A stretch of DNA of 64,000 bases from Ampullimonas aquatilis (GCF_049675895.1 NZ_CP183834.1:3038001-3102000); one strand, 5' to 3'; positions 29,202 to 38,941 are shown, numbered from the stretch's first letter. The notes: generated by a model from the sequence alone, not told the origin. Numbers and translations: made by a program.

Positions 29202-29507
29202 ATGATCAAATCCTTGTCAGCTGTGTTGTGTTCCTGTGTAATTGGCCTGACTGCTTTTGCCGCTACCGCCATGGCCGAAGAAGCCAAGGAAATGACTGCC
29301 CAGCAAAGCAAAATGGGCACTTGCAATAAAGATGCTAAAGAAAAAGCACTCAAAGGCGATGATCGCAAAAAATTCATGTCCGAATGCCTGTCTGCCAAAA
29401 AAGTAACGCAACAAGACAAAATGAAAACCTGCAATAAAGACGCCAAAGAAAAAGCGCTCAAAGGCGATGATCGCAAAAAATTCATGTCCGAGTGCTTGAG
29501 TAATTAA
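29202..29507 (+). CDS. PsiF-repeat periplasmic protein
   Basis: This 101-residue secreted protein has a signal peptide (cleavage near AMA-EE) and two copies of the PsiF repeat (C-N-K-D-A-K-E-K-x-L-K-G-D-D-R-K-K-F-M-S-E-C-L). The copies are almost identical in protein and DNA, and each carries two Cys. PsiF of E. coli is phosphate-starvation induced; its role is unknown. GGAGAG before the ATG at 29202 sets the start. It lies between hprK and rapZ, which usually adjoin. Confidence 0.93.
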   Translation: MIKSLSAVLCSCVIGLTAFAATAMAEEAKEMTAQQSKMGTCNKDAKEKALKGDDRKKFMSECLSAKKVTQQDKMKTCNKDAKEKALKGDDRKKFMSECLSN

Positions 29508-29545
29508 TACTGCTCAGTCGTTGGACTGACCAACGATGCACTGAC

Positions 29546-29573
29546 AAAAAAGCAGCCACCAGGCTGCTTTTTT
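29546..29573 (+). terminator. Rho-independent terminator after the psiF-like gene
   Basis: The perfect stem AAAAAAGCAGCC / GGCTGCTTTTTT has a 4-nt loop and lies 38 bp after the stop codon. Confidence 0.95.
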
Positions 29574-29721
29574 CTTTTGGCAAACAGGCGCATGATGACT
29601 CAATCATCGTAAGCAAACAAACATCCATATGTATGGTATCCCGTCAGTTCCCGATCTAAATTCTTCATCTATTTAGCAGCGCAAATTTGTTACTATCAGT
29701 CAACTCTGCTTCTGAATTCCT

Positions 29722-30627
29722 ATGCGCATCATTATCGTTACCGGCATTTCTGGCTCTGGCAAATCTGTGGCGTTAAACGTCATGGAAGATGCTGGCTATT
29801 ACACTGTCGACAACCTGCCCGTCAGGCTGCTGGAAGGCCTGGTCAGCTCCTTGGTCATGGAAGGTTATAAACGCATTGCCGCAGCAGTGGATGCCCGCAC
29901 CGGCCAGACAATTGTGCAATTGCCCGAGATTGTCAAAAAACTCAAGGCTGAAGGCCATGAAGTGCGCGTGCTGTTTCTCAAAGCCAATAACGCCACGCTG
30001 GTACAACGCTATTCAGAAACTCGCCGCCGTCATCCTTTATCGCATCTGGTCACGGGTAACCAATACAATCCGCAGGACACCATCATTGGCATGCAGGGCG
30101 AAGCAACGCTGCCGGAATGCATTGATTATGAACGTGCCCTGATGAGCCCGCTGGAGTGGCTGGGCCATCAGATTGACACCAGTGATCTGCGCGCCAGTAC
30201 ACTGCGTGCCTGGATTTCCGAGTTTCTGGATGACAGCCATACCGGCGTCACCATGTTGTTTCAGTCATTTGCCTTCAAGCATGGCTTGCCCACCGATGCC
30301 GACCTGGTATTTGATGTGCGCGCCCTGCCCAACCCGTATTACGATATCAATCTGCGGCCGTTGACTGGCCGTGACAAACCGGTAATCGACTATCTGTTGG
30401 CCACGGAAGAAGGCCCAAAAATGCTGGCCGATATCAAACAGTTTCTGGAACACTGGCTGCCCAATTACAGTACGGATGGTCGTAGTTATCTGACCATTGC
30501 CATTGGCTGCACCGGTGGTCAGCATCGTTCAGTATTTATTGCTGAATCGTTGGCTGCCCATTTCAAAACCAAGCAGCACACGCTGGTGCGGCATCGCGAA
30601 TTGCCACAGATCCTGGCTAAAAAATAA
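29722..30627 (+). CDS. rapZ: RNase adapter protein / nucleotide-binding protein RapZ
   Basis: RapZ binds small RNAs and guides RNase E in E. coli; elsewhere the family is known as YvcJ. The 301-residue protein has Walker A GISGSGKS at 8-15 and the family blocks RRRHPL near 102 and CTGGQHRSV near 264. It follows hprK and the psiF-like gene. A terminator upstream implies a separate promoter. Confidence 0.96.
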   Translation: MRIIIVTGISGSGKSVALNVMEDAGYYTVDNLPVRLLEGLVSSLVMEGYKRIAAAVDARTGQTIVQLPEIVKKLKAEGHEVRVLFLKANNATLVQRYSETRRRHPLSHLVTGNQYNPQDTIIGMQGEATLPECIDYERALMSPLEWLGHQIDTSDLRASTLRAWISEFLDDSHTGVTMLFQSFAFKHGLPTDADLVFDVRALPNPYYDINLRPLTGRDKPVIDYLLATEEGPKMLADIKQFLEHWLPNYSTDGRSYLTIAIGCTGGQHRSVFIAESLAAHFKTKQHTLVRHRELPQILAKK

Positions 30628-30638
30628 AAAGGTCGACC

Positions 30639-31310
30639 TTGTTTTCTGCTACCCCGGACTTTGCCACAGTCATGCATATCCCCATCTTTCCACTCAATAC
30701 GGTTTTGTTTCCAGGTGGACTATTGCCGTTACGGGTGTTTGAGACTCGCTATGTCGACATGGTGCGTGAATGCATGCAAAAAGGGATGCCCTTTGGCGTC
30801 AATCTGATTCGCTCAGGCACTGAAGTCGCGCATGACAAAACACCCGCTGTGCCCGAACCGACCGGCACGCTGGCCGAGATTGCCGATTTTGACATGACCG
30901 AACCGGGCATTTTGCAAATCAAGGTACGTGGCACACAGCGTTTCACCATTTTGACCAGCCAGGCTGATCCGTCCGGTTTGTTGCGTGCCGAAGTCGAATT
31001 GCTGGAAATTGAAACGACAACCCCGATTAACCTGCCGCACTTGCCGTGCGTGCAACTGCTCAAACGGATTACGGATCAATTTCCCAAACACAATGAACCA
31101 ACTGCCCCCGACGAGCACGGGCAGACCGCGCAAAATCCGTTTTGGGAGCCCTATCAGTTTGATGACGCAAGCTGGGTTGGCAACCGTCTGAGTGAAATTT
31201 TGCCGATCCCCAACAAGGCCAAACAAAAGCTGATGGAGTTGCTGGATGCTGATGCGCGGCTGGCTGTGATTCTGGATTATCTGGTTCAGCACCAGATTGT
31301 GAGTAGATAA
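30639..31310 (+). CDS. LON substrate-binding-domain protein
   Basis: The 223-residue product has a Lon N-terminal (LAN/PUA-like) domain without the ATPase or protease domains. Visible motifs are IPIFPLNTVLFPGGLLPLRVFETRYVDM and, further on, LPIPNKAKQKLMELLDADARL. Its role is unknown; substrate recognition is inferred only from the domain. A TTG at 30639 preceded by AAGG competes with the ATG at 30672. It lies 11 bp after rapZ, so cotranscription is likely. Confidence 0.88.
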   Translation: MFSATPDFATVMHIPIFPLNTVLFPGGLLPLRVFETRYVDMVRECMQKGMPFGVNLIRSGTEVAHDKTPAVPEPTGTLAEIADFDMTEPGILQIKVRGTQRFTILTSQADPSGLLRAEVELLEIETTTPINLPHLPCVQLLKRITDQFPKHNEPTAPDEHGQTAQNPFWEPYQFDDASWVGNRLSEILPIPNKAKQKLMELLDADARLAVILDYLVQHQIVSR

Positions 31311-31380
31311 ATACTCACCCACAGTAAATTTAAAAGATCAATAAAAACGTACCTAGCACGAGTATTTTAAATGATACTCC
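31311..31380 (-). repeat. 70-bp dispersed element, probable degenerate copy H
   Basis: On the minus strand it begins GGAGTATCAT and ends GTGAGTAT, matching the ends of the other copies at nearly the same distance (70 bp). The centre differs: the CGTGCT comes after 26 nt, not 34. It starts on the base after the stop codon of the LON-domain gene. Confidence 0.5.
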
Positions 31381-31456
31381 TATAAAAATAACAAAATGCA
31401 GTACTTCCAGCGTTTCTCTGGGCCGACTTTCAGGCTCTTTTCTGGCAAGCTGACTT

Positions 31457-32767
31457 ATGCGCCATTCGCCTCCCCAAACCAAGGCATCACCCGCTGACAT
31501 CAAACCTGCGTCGCGTCTTTTCACCAGCCCCTACTGGATTGCGATTGGTGGTGCCGCCAGCATTGCCATCGGCCTGGGCATGACGCGTTTTGCCTATACC
31601 GCCATTTTGCCCAGCATGAAAATTCAGTTGGGTTTATCACCATTGCAGGCCGGTTATCTGGCCACGGCCAATCTGAGCAGCTATGTGTTGGGCTCGCTAC
31701 TGCCCATTTGGTTTGCCTGGCAAAAACGGGCTGTATCGCCTGGCACATTGTTGTGGTTCGGCTGGATCATGGCACTCGTTTTTACGCTGACCATGGCACT
31801 ACCCAATCAGTTTGGTCTGGGCATGTTGCTGTCTCGCGCATTGGCGGGTGTGAGTGGTGCGTTGTTGATGAATGCTGCGTCTGCGATGGTAATTCGCGCC
31901 ACGCATGAGTCGGGCAAGCATCAATTAATCGGCATTCACTATGGCGGCGTGGGCTGCGGCATTGTGTTGTCCAGCTTATGTGTGATTGTGCTGGAATCGC
32001 AGCAGGCCAACTGGGCCAGTTACTGGCTGGTTCATGGTGCACTGATCGCGCTGTTGATTCTGCCGTCCTTGCTGGTTTTACTGGCCAGTCGGCTGAATCA
32101 AGGCCATCAGCAACATGCCAATAACGTCCATTCAAGCAGCGCCCACCTCGGCAATCAAACTACCCGCGTGCCGCGCACCGCCTGGTATGCGCTGATCTGG
32201 CTGCTGGCCGCCTATTTTTTTGCTGGACTGGGTTATATCGTCAGTGCCACCTTTTTGCCCCTCATCGCCAAAAGCACTCCGGCGCTGGCCAACGATGCCA
32301 CCGCCAGTTGGCTGGTATTTGGCCTGGCCGCCATTGTGTCCAATGTATTGTGGATGAAGCTGAGTTATCGCTGGGGTCTGTTGCGTACTCTGGGGATTGC
32401 CTATGCGGTACAGGCGGCAGGCGTGATGTTGCCAGTCTTCTCAAGCTCGGCCATCGCCCTTTATGGCAGCGGTTTGCTGCTGGGTGGCACCTTCATGGGC
32501 ATTGTGGCGCTGGGCAATACGCTGGCGTGCCAGTTACTGCCACCGGCTCGTGCGCATCTGGCCGCCTATTCGGTGGCGGCGATGAGCGCCATTCATGGTC
32601 TGGGACAGACTATCGGCCCCTATATCGCCGGGATGCTCGCAACCCGACAAGGTAATTTTTCGGCTGGATTATGGATTGCTGCACTCGGTTTGCTGGCAGG
32701 TATTGCCTTATTGCGTGGCTGTGATCATGCCCGTAAACAGTTTTTCCCAGAAAATATACTCTCATAG
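31457..32767 (+). CDS. YbfB/YjiJ-family MFS transporter
   Basis: This 436-residue permease has about 12 helices. The first helix region GGAASIAIGLGMTRFAYTAILPSM is characteristic of the YbfB/YjiJ group. Substrates of the group are unassigned. The last codons and the stop TAG fall inside repeat copy D, which starts at 32756, so the C-terminal tail appears to be contributed by the repeat. Confidence 0.9.
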   Translation: MRHSPPQTKASPADIKPASRLFTSPYWIAIGGAASIAIGLGMTRFAYTAILPSMKIQLGLSPLQAGYLATANLSSYVLGSLLPIWFAWQKRAVSPGTLLWFGWIMALVFTLTMALPNQFGLGMLLSRALAGVSGALLMNAASAMVIRATHESGKHQLIGIHYGGVGCGIVLSSLCVIVLESQQANWASYWLVHGALIALLILPSLLVLLASRLNQGHQQHANNVHSSSAHLGNQTTRVPRTAWYALIWLLAAYFFAGLGYIVSATFLPLIAKSTPALANDATASWLVFGLAAIVSNVLWMKLSYRWGLLRTLGIAYAVQAAGVMLPVFSSSAIALYGSGLLLGGTFMGIVALGNTLACQLLPPARAHLAAYSVAAMSAIHGLGQTIGPYIAGMLATRQGNFSAGLWIAALGLLAGIALLRGCDHARKQFFPENILS

Positions 32768-32826
32768 AGTAAAAAATATGAATCAATAAATTAGCACTTA
32801 AAGACCACTATTTACCCATATACTCC
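32756..32826 (-). repeat. 71-bp dispersed element, copy D
   Basis: On the minus strand it begins GGAGTATATGGG, has CTTTAAGTGCT at the centre and ends TGAGAGTAT. It has the 34 + 37 nt layout. It overlaps the last 12 bases of the MFS gene (including the stop) and lies 24 bp from the convergent mutY stop. Confidence 0.9.
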
Positions 32827-32850
32827 GTAAAAAATGAGCTTATGGTCATT

Positions 32851-34029
32851 TTATGACAACACCAGACGAGTTTTCAATAACTCAAACAGCTTTCTAACAG
32901 GCGTTGGTACACCGACCTCGTCCAGTTCACTAATCGGCCACCAGCGCGACGAATCTGCAGCGGCATCGCTCAACACCAAAGTTTGAAAAAGTGGTCTGAA
33001 CGTCAGCCAGACCGGCGTAATTTCCAAGCGAAAATGCGTAAATACATGGGTCAGAGCAGGCAAAACAGTGAGCTGCTCGACTTTGCCCAAATCACTAAAA
33101 CGCTGCATGACCAGCGTGTCAAACTCACTCGACTCATGCAGCTCGCTTGAAATATCCGCTACCGTAAAATCTTCAGCCAAAGCATTTTCTGGCAAACTCC
33201 ACAAACCACCCCAAATACCCGCAGGTGGACGCCGTTCCAACAAGATTTGCCCTTCATGCGTCAACATCCACAACACCGCCTGCCTGACGGGTACTGCCTT
33301 GCGCGGTTTACGGGTCGGCAGGTTACCCACCATATCGAGCTGTAACGCAGCGCATTGCGCAGCCACAGGGCATGCATGACAAAGCGGCCGACTGCGAGTG
33401 CAGACCGTGGCCCCCATATCCATCAGGCTTTGGGTGTAACCCGCCACATCAGCTTGGGGCAATAGACTTTCGGCCAAAGCCCATAACTGATTTTCGATTT
33501 TCTTTTCGCCAGGAAAACCACTGATTCCAAATACCCGCGTCAATACACGCTTCACATTGCCATCCAGAATGGCCGCACGGGTGCCATTGGCAAAAGCGGT
33601 AATCGCTGCGGCAGTTGAACGGCCAATCCCGGGCAAGTCTGCCAAAGCAGACTGCTCAACTGGAAAAATTCCGCCATGACGCTCAACCACCGCCTTGGCA
33701 CAGGCATGCAGATTGCGCGCTCGGGTGTAATAACCCAGCCCGGCCCACAAAGCCAGTACCTCATCGGCATGGGCAGCTGCCAAGGTCTGCACATCGGGAA
33801 AACGGTCAAGAAAACGGGCGTAATAAGGAATTACCGTGGCCACCTGAGTCTGCTGCAACATGATCTCAGAGAGCCAGATACGGTAAGCGTCGCGGGTGTT
33901 TTGCCAAGGCAGAAAGTGACGGCCAAACTGTTTCTGCCAAGCGATCAGACGCTCGGCAAATTCGTGTGGCGTCGCGAAAGTAACAGTGGGTAGTAAGTTT
34001 GACGTGGTGACATGGGATGACTGGTTCAT
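32851..34029 (-). CDS. mutY: Adenine DNA glycosylase MutY
   Basis: MutY removes adenine mispaired with 8-oxoguanine. The 392-residue protein has the N-terminal helix-hairpin-helix/GPD domain (LPGIGRSTAAAITAFANG, with the catalytic Asp downstream). The [4Fe-4S] loop is C-X6-C-X2-C-X5-C (CTRSRPLCHACPVAAQC). A C-terminal NUDIX-like domain recognises 8-oxoG (GIWGGLWSLPEN). With mutM nearby it forms the GO repair pair, here separated by a dynamin gene. Confidence 0.97.
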   Translation of the reverse strand: MNQSSHVTTSNLLPTVTFATPHEFAERLIAWQKQFGRHFLPWQNTRDAYRIWLSEIMLQQTQVATVIPYYARFLDRFPDVQTLAAAHADEVLALWAGLGYYTRARNLHACAKAVVERHGGIFPVEQSALADLPGIGRSTAAAITAFANGTRAAILDGNVKRVLTRVFGISGFPGEKKIENQLWALAESLLPQADVAGYTQSLMDMGATVCTRSRPLCHACPVAAQCAALQLDMVGNLPTRKPRKAVPVRQAVLWMLTHEGQILLERRPPAGIWGGLWSLPENALAEDFTVADISSELHESSEFDTLVMQRFSDLGKVEQLTVLPALTHVFTHFRLEITPVWLTFRPLFQTLVLSDAAADSSRWWPISELDEVGVPTPVRKLFELLKTRLVLS

Positions 34030-34072
34030 CCCCGAATTATAGGACGGGCGCCAAACATCTGCGCCGCCACTA

Positions 34073-36019
34073 TCAGGCTGCCAGCTGGTTACCCGCTCCG
34101 CCGCTATTGGAAAGTACTGTGGCTATTCTGCCGTGATAATCTGCCAGTTGCTGACCACGTTGTTCAAACTCCTGAAAAATGCCTTCCAGCTGTTTGATGC
34201 TGCCTTCCAGTGAGCCAGTCGCATCCAGAATACGGGTAATCGATTCAATCCGACGCTTCAGTTGCACCTTATGATCACGTACCTGATTTTCCAGGGGCGT
34301 CATGATCGCCTTGAGCCAGGTTTCGGCATCATTACGAGCCCGATCAAAAATATCACGCATACGACTCGCAACAGACTCAAAAAATTTGCGAATTACCATG
34401 GCTTTATTGGTTGTTACCAACGTGATGGCATCAAATCGACGCCGATAAGCCTTCTCAAGCCGACGCACTTCTTCGTAATAAGGATCCAGCGTAAAAGTCA
34501 TTGGCGAAGTGAATGACAGACCATGATCGGCCGCAAAACGGCGATACATCGCCCCCATCATTTCATCGATTTCTTTGGATTTAATACCGGCCTGATCCAG
34601 CAGATTACGCATCAACACAAAAAACTGATCCATATGGGTCAGGAGCTGCGTCGAAAAATGGCTGGCATCCATCTGTTTACGAGTGTCAGTCACCTCACGC
34701 AATAACGATTTCAAACAAAGTGTATCGACCATCTGATCCGACAGCTTTTTGAACACGTTGCGCACTGCCTGCAATTTTTCGACAGCTCGTTCAAACTCTT
34801 CTTTTTCGATGTTCACGCGCTCCATCATGTGCTTGACCACATTCTGATTCTTGCCACGCAAGCCCCGCATTTCAAAGAGTTGCTCATTGATACCGCGCTT
34901 TTTGCGACTCAGATTGCCCGACAACTCCTTGACGACCTCCATGATTTCAGAGGCCAGTTGATCGCGCACAATATCGCATTTGGAAGGAATCAGCCGATCA
35001 GCAAGGGTACTTTCAAGTACTCGAATCCGACTTTTTTCCAGCAGGTCTTCGTCGTTTTTAACTTTTGCCACCAAAGCTTTTTGCGCTGATACCGGAAACA
35101 CCATATCAGGTTGAACATGCAGCAATTCGGCGCTGGTTTTGACCTGTCGATCAATTTCGGCATTGATTTCGGCATCCGACTTGAGCGGATCCCACAAGCC
35201 ATCAATTTTATTGAGCACCACCAGACGCGCACCAGCCCCATTCTGATGAATATGCTCCTGCCAAACCTCGATATCCGACTTGGTCACACCGGCATCGGCA
35301 GCCAGCACAAACAAAACCGCATGGGCATTAGGAATCAAATTGAGCGTCAATTCTGGCTCACTACCAATGGCATTCAAGCCAGGTGTGTCCAGAATCACCA
35401 GACCCTGCATCAATAAAGGGTGCGGAAAATTAACAACCGCATGACGCCAGCGAGAAATTTCAACTTCGGTATCTTCCAGACCACGCACCAAATCCCGTGA
35501 TTCGGGTTCTTCAGCCAGCCCGAGATCAACAGCTTCGCGCCAGGGCACCATTTTGGTAGCGATCACATGTTTGAACGCACTGGCCATTGACTCCTGTGAT
35601 TCAGGATCAAAGGGCACAAATGTCCACAACTCATCATCATGTTTTAAATCGGAAATCGTACCCGCCTGCTTGCGAGTTTCAATGGGCAGCAGCTTGATAC
35701 CGGTTGCAGCAATCGAGTCATAGCGCAATTCGGTTGGACACATGGTCGTGCGGCCTGCCGACGAAGGCAGTACACGGCCTTTAAAATTGCCAAAAAAGAT
35801 CGCGTTGATCAGCTCGGATTTACCGCGAGAATACTCAGCAACAAACGCCAGTGACAGCTTGTCATCAGCCAGATGACTCAGCATTCGCTCAATACGCTGA
35901 TCAATATGGGCCTCGAGCAATTCATTGTCATCCAGCCAAACGCCGAAATGCATCAGCTCCCGCGACAAATGCGTCCGCCAGGCGCCATATTCATTCAACT
36001 TTTCAACCAGTTTGCTCAT
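34073..36019 (-). CDS. Bacterial dynamin-like GTPase
   Basis: This is a large GTPase of 648 residues. The P-loop region AEYSRGKSELINAIFFG (61-77) lacks the first Gly of the usual GxxxxGKS. G2 is likely TTMCPTELRY, G3 is DTPGLNAIG and G4 is LNKIDGL. Long alpha-helical middle and C-terminal parts (about 370-640) resemble the stalk and GED regions of dynamins; no clear transmembrane pair is seen. Family members act in membrane remodelling or repair. The frame is open to 36103 but MSKLVEKLNEYGAWR at 36019 is the likely start. It sits between mutY and mutM on the same strand. Confidence 0.9.
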   Translation of the reverse strand: MSKLVEKLNEYGAWRTHLSRELMHFGVWLDDNELLEAHIDQRIERMLSHLADDKLSLAFVAEYSRGKSELINAIFFGNFKGRVLPSSAGRTTMCPTELRYDSIAATGIKLLPIETRKQAGTISDLKHDDELWTFVPFDPESQESMASAFKHVIATKMVPWREAVDLGLAEEPESRDLVRGLEDTEVEISRWRHAVVNFPHPLLMQGLVILDTPGLNAIGSEPELTLNLIPNAHAVLFVLAADAGVTKSDIEVWQEHIHQNGAGARLVVLNKIDGLWDPLKSDAEINAEIDRQVKTSAELLHVQPDMVFPVSAQKALVAKVKNDEDLLEKSRIRVLESTLADRLIPSKCDIVRDQLASEIMEVVKELSGNLSRKKRGINEQLFEMRGLRGKNQNVVKHMMERVNIEKEEFERAVEKLQAVRNVFKKLSDQMVDTLCLKSLLREVTDTRKQMDASHFSTQLLTHMDQFFVLMRNLLDQAGIKSKEIDEMMGAMYRRFAADHGLSFTSPMTFTLDPYYEEVRRLEKAYRRRFDAITLVTTNKAMVIRKFFESVASRMRDIFDRARNDAETWLKAIMTPLENQVRDHKVQLKRRIESITRILDATGSLEGSIKQLEGIFQEFEQRGQQLADYHGRIATVLSNSGGAGNQLAA

Positions 36020-36147
36020 TTTGCGCCAACTTCTATTTAACAGTTTTTTATAAATACCGCAGTGCACACAAAAGTAGCACATACTTTTGTATGTATCAAA
36101 CAAAAAGCGGAGGCAAATTTAATTTAAATCACCAAATCCCAATTGCC

Positions 36148-36181
36148 TTACTGGTTTACCCTGGTATTACTGGTTTACCCT
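36148..36181. repeat. Tandem 15-bp unit, period 19
   Basis: TTACTGGTTTACCCT occurs at 36148-36162 and again at 36167-36181, just beyond the 3' end of mutM. It looks like a recent small tandem duplication. Confidence 0.85.
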
Positions 36182-36183
36182 AG

Positions 36184-37011
36184 TTAGCGTGACTGACATA
36201 CCGCACAGTAATAAGTCGCACGCTGTCCCTGCTTAATGAGCTTAATTTCTGCGCCACAAACTCGACAGGCTTGTCCTTGACGCCCATAAACTTGCGCTTC
36301 AAGCTGAAAATATCCTGGCACACCATCGCTAGAGTAAAAATCTCTTAAAGTACTGCCACCCTTTTCTACTGCGGCAAACAATACACTGCGAATCGATTCT
36401 GCCAGTTTCTGATAGCGAACCAAGGAAATTTTGCCCGCTTGGGTTGTTGGTTTAATAGCCGCGCCAAATAAACTCTCAGAAGCGTAAATATTTCCCACTC
36501 CAACAACCACTTCGCCTGCCAACAACATCTGTTTAATACTAAGCGTGCGACCACGACTAGCCTGATACATTAATTTGCCGAGATCATCTTCATAATCCAG
36601 CGGCTCAACCCCCAGCTTTTTTAATAAAGGATGCTGTAGAACATCTCCCGCTTCGTTGTCATGCCATAAAACCGCCCCAAAACGCCGCGGATCGTTCAGT
36701 CTAAGACAATATTTTGAAAATACAATTTCAAAATGATCATGCAATTGACGTATCGACGAAGTCTCAACCCGACGTAACGTGCCAGACATTCCCAAATGAA
36801 TGATTAACCATCCAGTGCCACAATCAAACAGCAGATATTTACCCCTTCGCGCCACGCGAAACACCGTGCGACCGAGCAATTTATCGGGTAAATTGGCAGG
36901 AATAGGCCAGCGCAAACAGGGTTGATGCACCAAGACAGCCAAAATCTTTTGACCAGACACATGAGGCTCAATACCCCGACGCGTCACTTCTACTTCAGGT
37001 AATTCCGGCAT
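36184..37011 (-). CDS. mutM: Formamidopyrimidine-DNA glycosylase
   Basis: MutM (Fpg) excises 8-oxoguanine and nicks by beta,delta-elimination. The 275-residue protein starts MPELPEVEVTRRG, with the catalytic Pro and Glu after Met removal. A Lys follows in DKLLGRTV. The C-terminal zinc finger has CRVC and CAVC pairs. Its length is normal. It precedes the dynamin gene on the minus strand. Confidence 0.98.
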   Translation of the reverse strand: MPELPEVEVTRRGIEPHVSGQKILAVLVHQPCLRWPIPANLPDKLLGRTVFRVARRGKYLLFDCGTGWLIIHLGMSGTLRRVETSSIRQLHDHFEIVFSKYCLRLNDPRRFGAVLWHDNEAGDVLQHPLLKKLGVEPLDYEDDLGKLMYQASRGRTLSIKQMLLAGEVVVGVGNIYASESLFGAAIKPTTQAGKISLVRYQKLAESIRSVLFAAVEKGGSTLRDFYSSDGVPGYFQLEAQVYGRQGQACRVCGAEIKLIKQGQRATYYCAVCQSR

Positions 37012-37134
37012 AAATACTGAATATACGAGTTAATTGAACAAATAGTTCTGTGTTGAAGTCTGACTACAAGCATAGAATACTTTGCACGCTTGTTGCCGTT
37101 CAGATGCTTACCGATTTTCGGTCACTAATTGAGT

Positions 37135-38937
37135 ATGGAACCACATTTGCAGACCCTCAACTTCAAATTTAAGCTAATTGTCACCCTTTTGGGCACTTTT
37201 TGCGGACTGCTCGTCGCACCACAGGTTGACGCTGAGTCCAATATTACGCCCCCAGTCAGCGAAGAAAATATTCCCAACGCAGTTTTGACTGATCAGATTT
37301 TTTTTCAGACCTTGTCGTCGGAAATTGCTGCGCAGCGCGGTCAGATTGGCCCCGCCTACGGTACTCTGATGTCCATGGCCAACCAGACGCATGACCCGCG
37401 TTTTGCCAAGCGGGCCACAGAAATTGCTTGGGGCAATCGTTACGCTGACGATGCTATTGCCGCTGCCAGAACTTGGTTATTGCTAAGTCCAAAATCTGAA
37501 GAGGCCTTCCAGTCTTTACAAGCCATGCTGGTTGCCACCGGTAAACTTAATGATCTGTCAGCTATCAGCCAGGAACACTATGCGCAATACTCTAGTGACC
37601 AACGCATTGCCAACCTAGTGCAATTGCAGCGACTGCTGACACGCAGCCAGGATAAAGACGCCGTCACTGGCATCATGGAAAAACTGGCCGCCCAGGATAC
37701 CAATCGTTATGAACCTCACCTGATTTTGGCACGCACTGCGACACAATTTCATGATGATGCCAAAGCTCAACAAGAAACTCAGACTGCGCTCAAGATCAAT
37801 CCGGATTCTGAACTGGCATTACTGACACATGTGCAGCTGATTCAGCAAACTGAACCCGATAAAACCATCAAACTGATTCGTGACTTCTTGAGTAGAAACC
37901 CCAAAGCCATTGATGCACGCGTCACATTGACTCGCTTGCTGATTGAGCAGAAGCAGAGTTCAGCAGTCCGCCAAGAAATGGACAAGCTGGAAAAGTCAAC
38001 CACAACCTTCCCCAAACTATTGTTGTCGTTGGCTTCTTTAAGTTTGGAAGCCAGTCAGCCAGATCAGGCCGAAAAATATCTGACCACTTATGTAGACCGC
38101 ACAAAGAATGCGGCCAGACAAAAGGATAACTCGGGCGAAGATACAGAGATCTTTCATGGTTCAGATTTAGCCCGTTCTTACCAACTACTATCCCAGATTG
38201 CAGAAGATCGTGGCAATCTGACAGCTGCTTTGGATTGGATCAACAAACTTGATGAATCAGATCGTAGCGCTCAATCTGAAATCAAGCGCGCCACGTTGTT
38301 GGGCAAGATTGGTAAATTGCAGGAAAGTCGTGAAGTTTTAGCAAAACTTGCTGCAAGCAGCCTTGTTGCACCAGCCGACCGTTATCAAATCAGTCTGACT
38401 GAAGCTCAGATCTTGCGTGACGCAGGTAAACCGCAAGAAGCATTCAATGTACTCAGTGATGCGTTGAACAAGACACCCAATCAGCCCGAGTTGCTTTATG
38501 ACTATGCCATGGCAGCCGAAAAACTCGATAAGCTGGATGTGATGGAAGGCGCGTTACGCAAGCTGATCGAAATTCGCCCACAAAATCAGCATGCCTATAA
38601 CGCACTTGGCTATTCGCTGGCCGATCGCAAACTACGCCTGCCAGAAGCACTGGAATTGGTGCAAAAGGCCGTATCACTTGCTCCGGATGATGCCTTCATC
38701 ATTGACTCGTTGGGCTGGGTTTATTATCGAATGGGCAATCTGGATAAATCACTGACTTATTTACGACAAGCTTATGAACTTAAACAAGACGTCGAAATTG
38801 GTGCTCATCTAGGCGAAGTCTTATGGGAATCAGGGCAACGCAATGAGGCTCAAAAATACTGGAAAGAAGTACTCAAAACTGACCCTAAAAATGAAACATT
38901 ACGAGCTGTTTTAGGCAAATACAAAACCGGATTGTAA
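37135..38937 (+). CDS. Exported tetratricopeptide-repeat protein
   Basis: The 600-residue protein has an N-terminal signal peptide (hydrophobic core IVTLLGTFCGLLVAPQVDA). TPR-like helical repeats run through most of the rest; the C-terminal ones are clear (HAYNALGYSLADRKLRLPEALELVQKAV, then DAFIIDSLGWVYYRMGNLDKSLTYL). It is probably a periplasmic or membrane-associated scaffold. It lies 4 bp before lolB, and the arrangement TPR-lolB-ispE is typical of Burkholderiales. A TTG at 37129 is also in frame; the ATG at 37135 is preferred. Confidence 0.92.
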   Translation: MEPHLQTLNFKFKLIVTLLGTFCGLLVAPQVDAESNITPPVSEENIPNAVLTDQIFFQTLSSEIAAQRGQIGPAYGTLMSMANQTHDPRFAKRATEIAWGNRYADDAIAAARTWLLLSPKSEEAFQSLQAMLVATGKLNDLSAISQEHYAQYSSDQRIANLVQLQRLLTRSQDKDAVTGIMEKLAAQDTNRYEPHLILARTATQFHDDAKAQQETQTALKINPDSELALLTHVQLIQQTEPDKTIKLIRDFLSRNPKAIDARVTLTRLLIEQKQSSAVRQEMDKLEKSTTTFPKLLLSLASLSLEASQPDQAEKYLTTYVDRTKNAARQKDNSGEDTEIFHGSDLARSYQLLSQIAEDRGNLTAALDWINKLDESDRSAQSEIKRATLLGKIGKLQESREVLAKLAASSLVAPADRYQISLTEAQILRDAGKPQEAFNVLSDALNKTPNQPELLYDYAMAAEKLDKLDVMEGALRKLIEIRPQNQHAYNALGYSLADRKLRLPEALELVQKAVSLAPDDAFIIDSLGWVYYRMGNLDKSLTYLRQAYELKQDVEIGAHLGEVLWESGQRNEAQKYWKEVLKTDPKNETLRAVLGKYKTGL

Positions 38938-38941
38938 TTTC

